The translations under genes and the position numbers were made by a program. From NCBI RefSeq assembly GCF_964340395.1, contig NC_135571.1:11311440-11338939 (forward strand): DNA of 27,500 nt. Reading direction: 5' to 3'. Below the pieces are notes generated by a model, which was not told where the DNA came from, did no database searches, and saw nothing but the letters and a program-made list of their open reading frames with translations. Origin of the DNA: Glandiceps talaboti (lineage: Eukaryota > Hemichordata > Enteropneusta > Spengelidae). How positions within the stretch are numbered: position 1 is the stretch's first letter; each line of letters starts with the position of its first letter. Positions 26,938 through 27,500 of the stretch are shown here, in pieces.

Positions 26938-27291
26938 CCCTTACTAACAAACAACGCTCGATATGATAGTACAGTATAAGCCACCTAATAATGAAAGGTA
27001 TACAATAGTTACGTTGTGCGACCTGATGCTTCTTCACAATGCCTATCATTTGCAAACTTACATAAGACCAAATTGAATTTGTTTAGCCGGCTATTCAAGT
27101 AAATTTAGTACTATAGTAATAATATGCACACTGTTCAGTTTCTCGCTATTCATTGATTGGTGACGATAGCTTTCAAAAATACGAAAATGGTAAAATATAG
27201 TAAATATTACTTATCGGGAACTATTGCTGAATAATTTTCCACCCGCATTGACATTTTCAATAATTGGCGAGTATCTTGATGTTAAATAAAC
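26938..27291. other. Intergenic DNA, nothing recognised
   Basis: No feature is seen up to the final microsatellite. Confidence 0.5.
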
Positions 27292-27439
<148 letters not shown>

Positions 27440-27500
27440 ACATGTCCCTATCTGCCCCTCTGCCTTTCTAATTGTCCGTATGACTATATGACTGTGTATG

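Overview
The window looks like nuclear DNA of an invertebrate animal. It is AT-rich and mostly non-coding. It is dense in very long simple repeats: (GA)n, (CATA)n, (CTGT)n, (AT)n and (CAT)n. It carries animal-type split genes with GT-AG introns. I cannot fix the species. A tyrosine hydroxylase gene together with a 2A-bearing non-LTR retrotransposon fits a deuterostome or lophotrochozoan invertebrate (established knowledge plus inference).

Positions 1-2905 (minus strand) hold one uninterrupted reading frame that runs off the left edge, 968 complete codons with no stop. In order it has a hydrophobic leader, a 2A-like ribosome-skipping motif, a complete PHD finger, an APE-type endonuclease and a reverse transcriptase with a YADD centre. 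It is a CR1/L2-type non-LTR retrotransposon that looks recently active. It lies antisense inside an intron of the next gene, and its start codon is only 74 bp from that gene's splice acceptor. Positions 2980-4297 (plus strand) are the last four exons of tyrosine hydroxylase, with all three iron ligands, the Asp that separates tyrosine from phenylalanine hydroxylases, and the C-terminal helix. A likely poly(A) signal lies near 5217.

Positions 5868-6964 are three non-autonomous elements side by side: a long foldback MITE, a 320-bp MITE, and a foldback element whose arms are built from 43-bp tandem repeats. The second and third have further copies at 26567-26937 and 13971-14373. Positions 9182-9412 are a 20-21 bp minisatellite whose unit contains the cAMP response element TGACGTCA.

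On the minus strand, between about 21384 and 16364, I find a small gene not evident as a long ORF. It has a CCAAT box, a TATA box and a first exon coding a clear signal peptide. After a 4.3-kb phase-0 intron comes an exon with a dibasic-flanked, glycine-ended (amidation-type) peptide. I read it as an unrecognised neuropeptide or secreted-peptide precursor. Both genes could serve neuroendocrine cells, but any link between them is inference. The rest, including nearly everything right of 21.4 kb, is intergenic DNA with microsatellites, an octamer-motif cluster (24997-25407) and one MITE copy.
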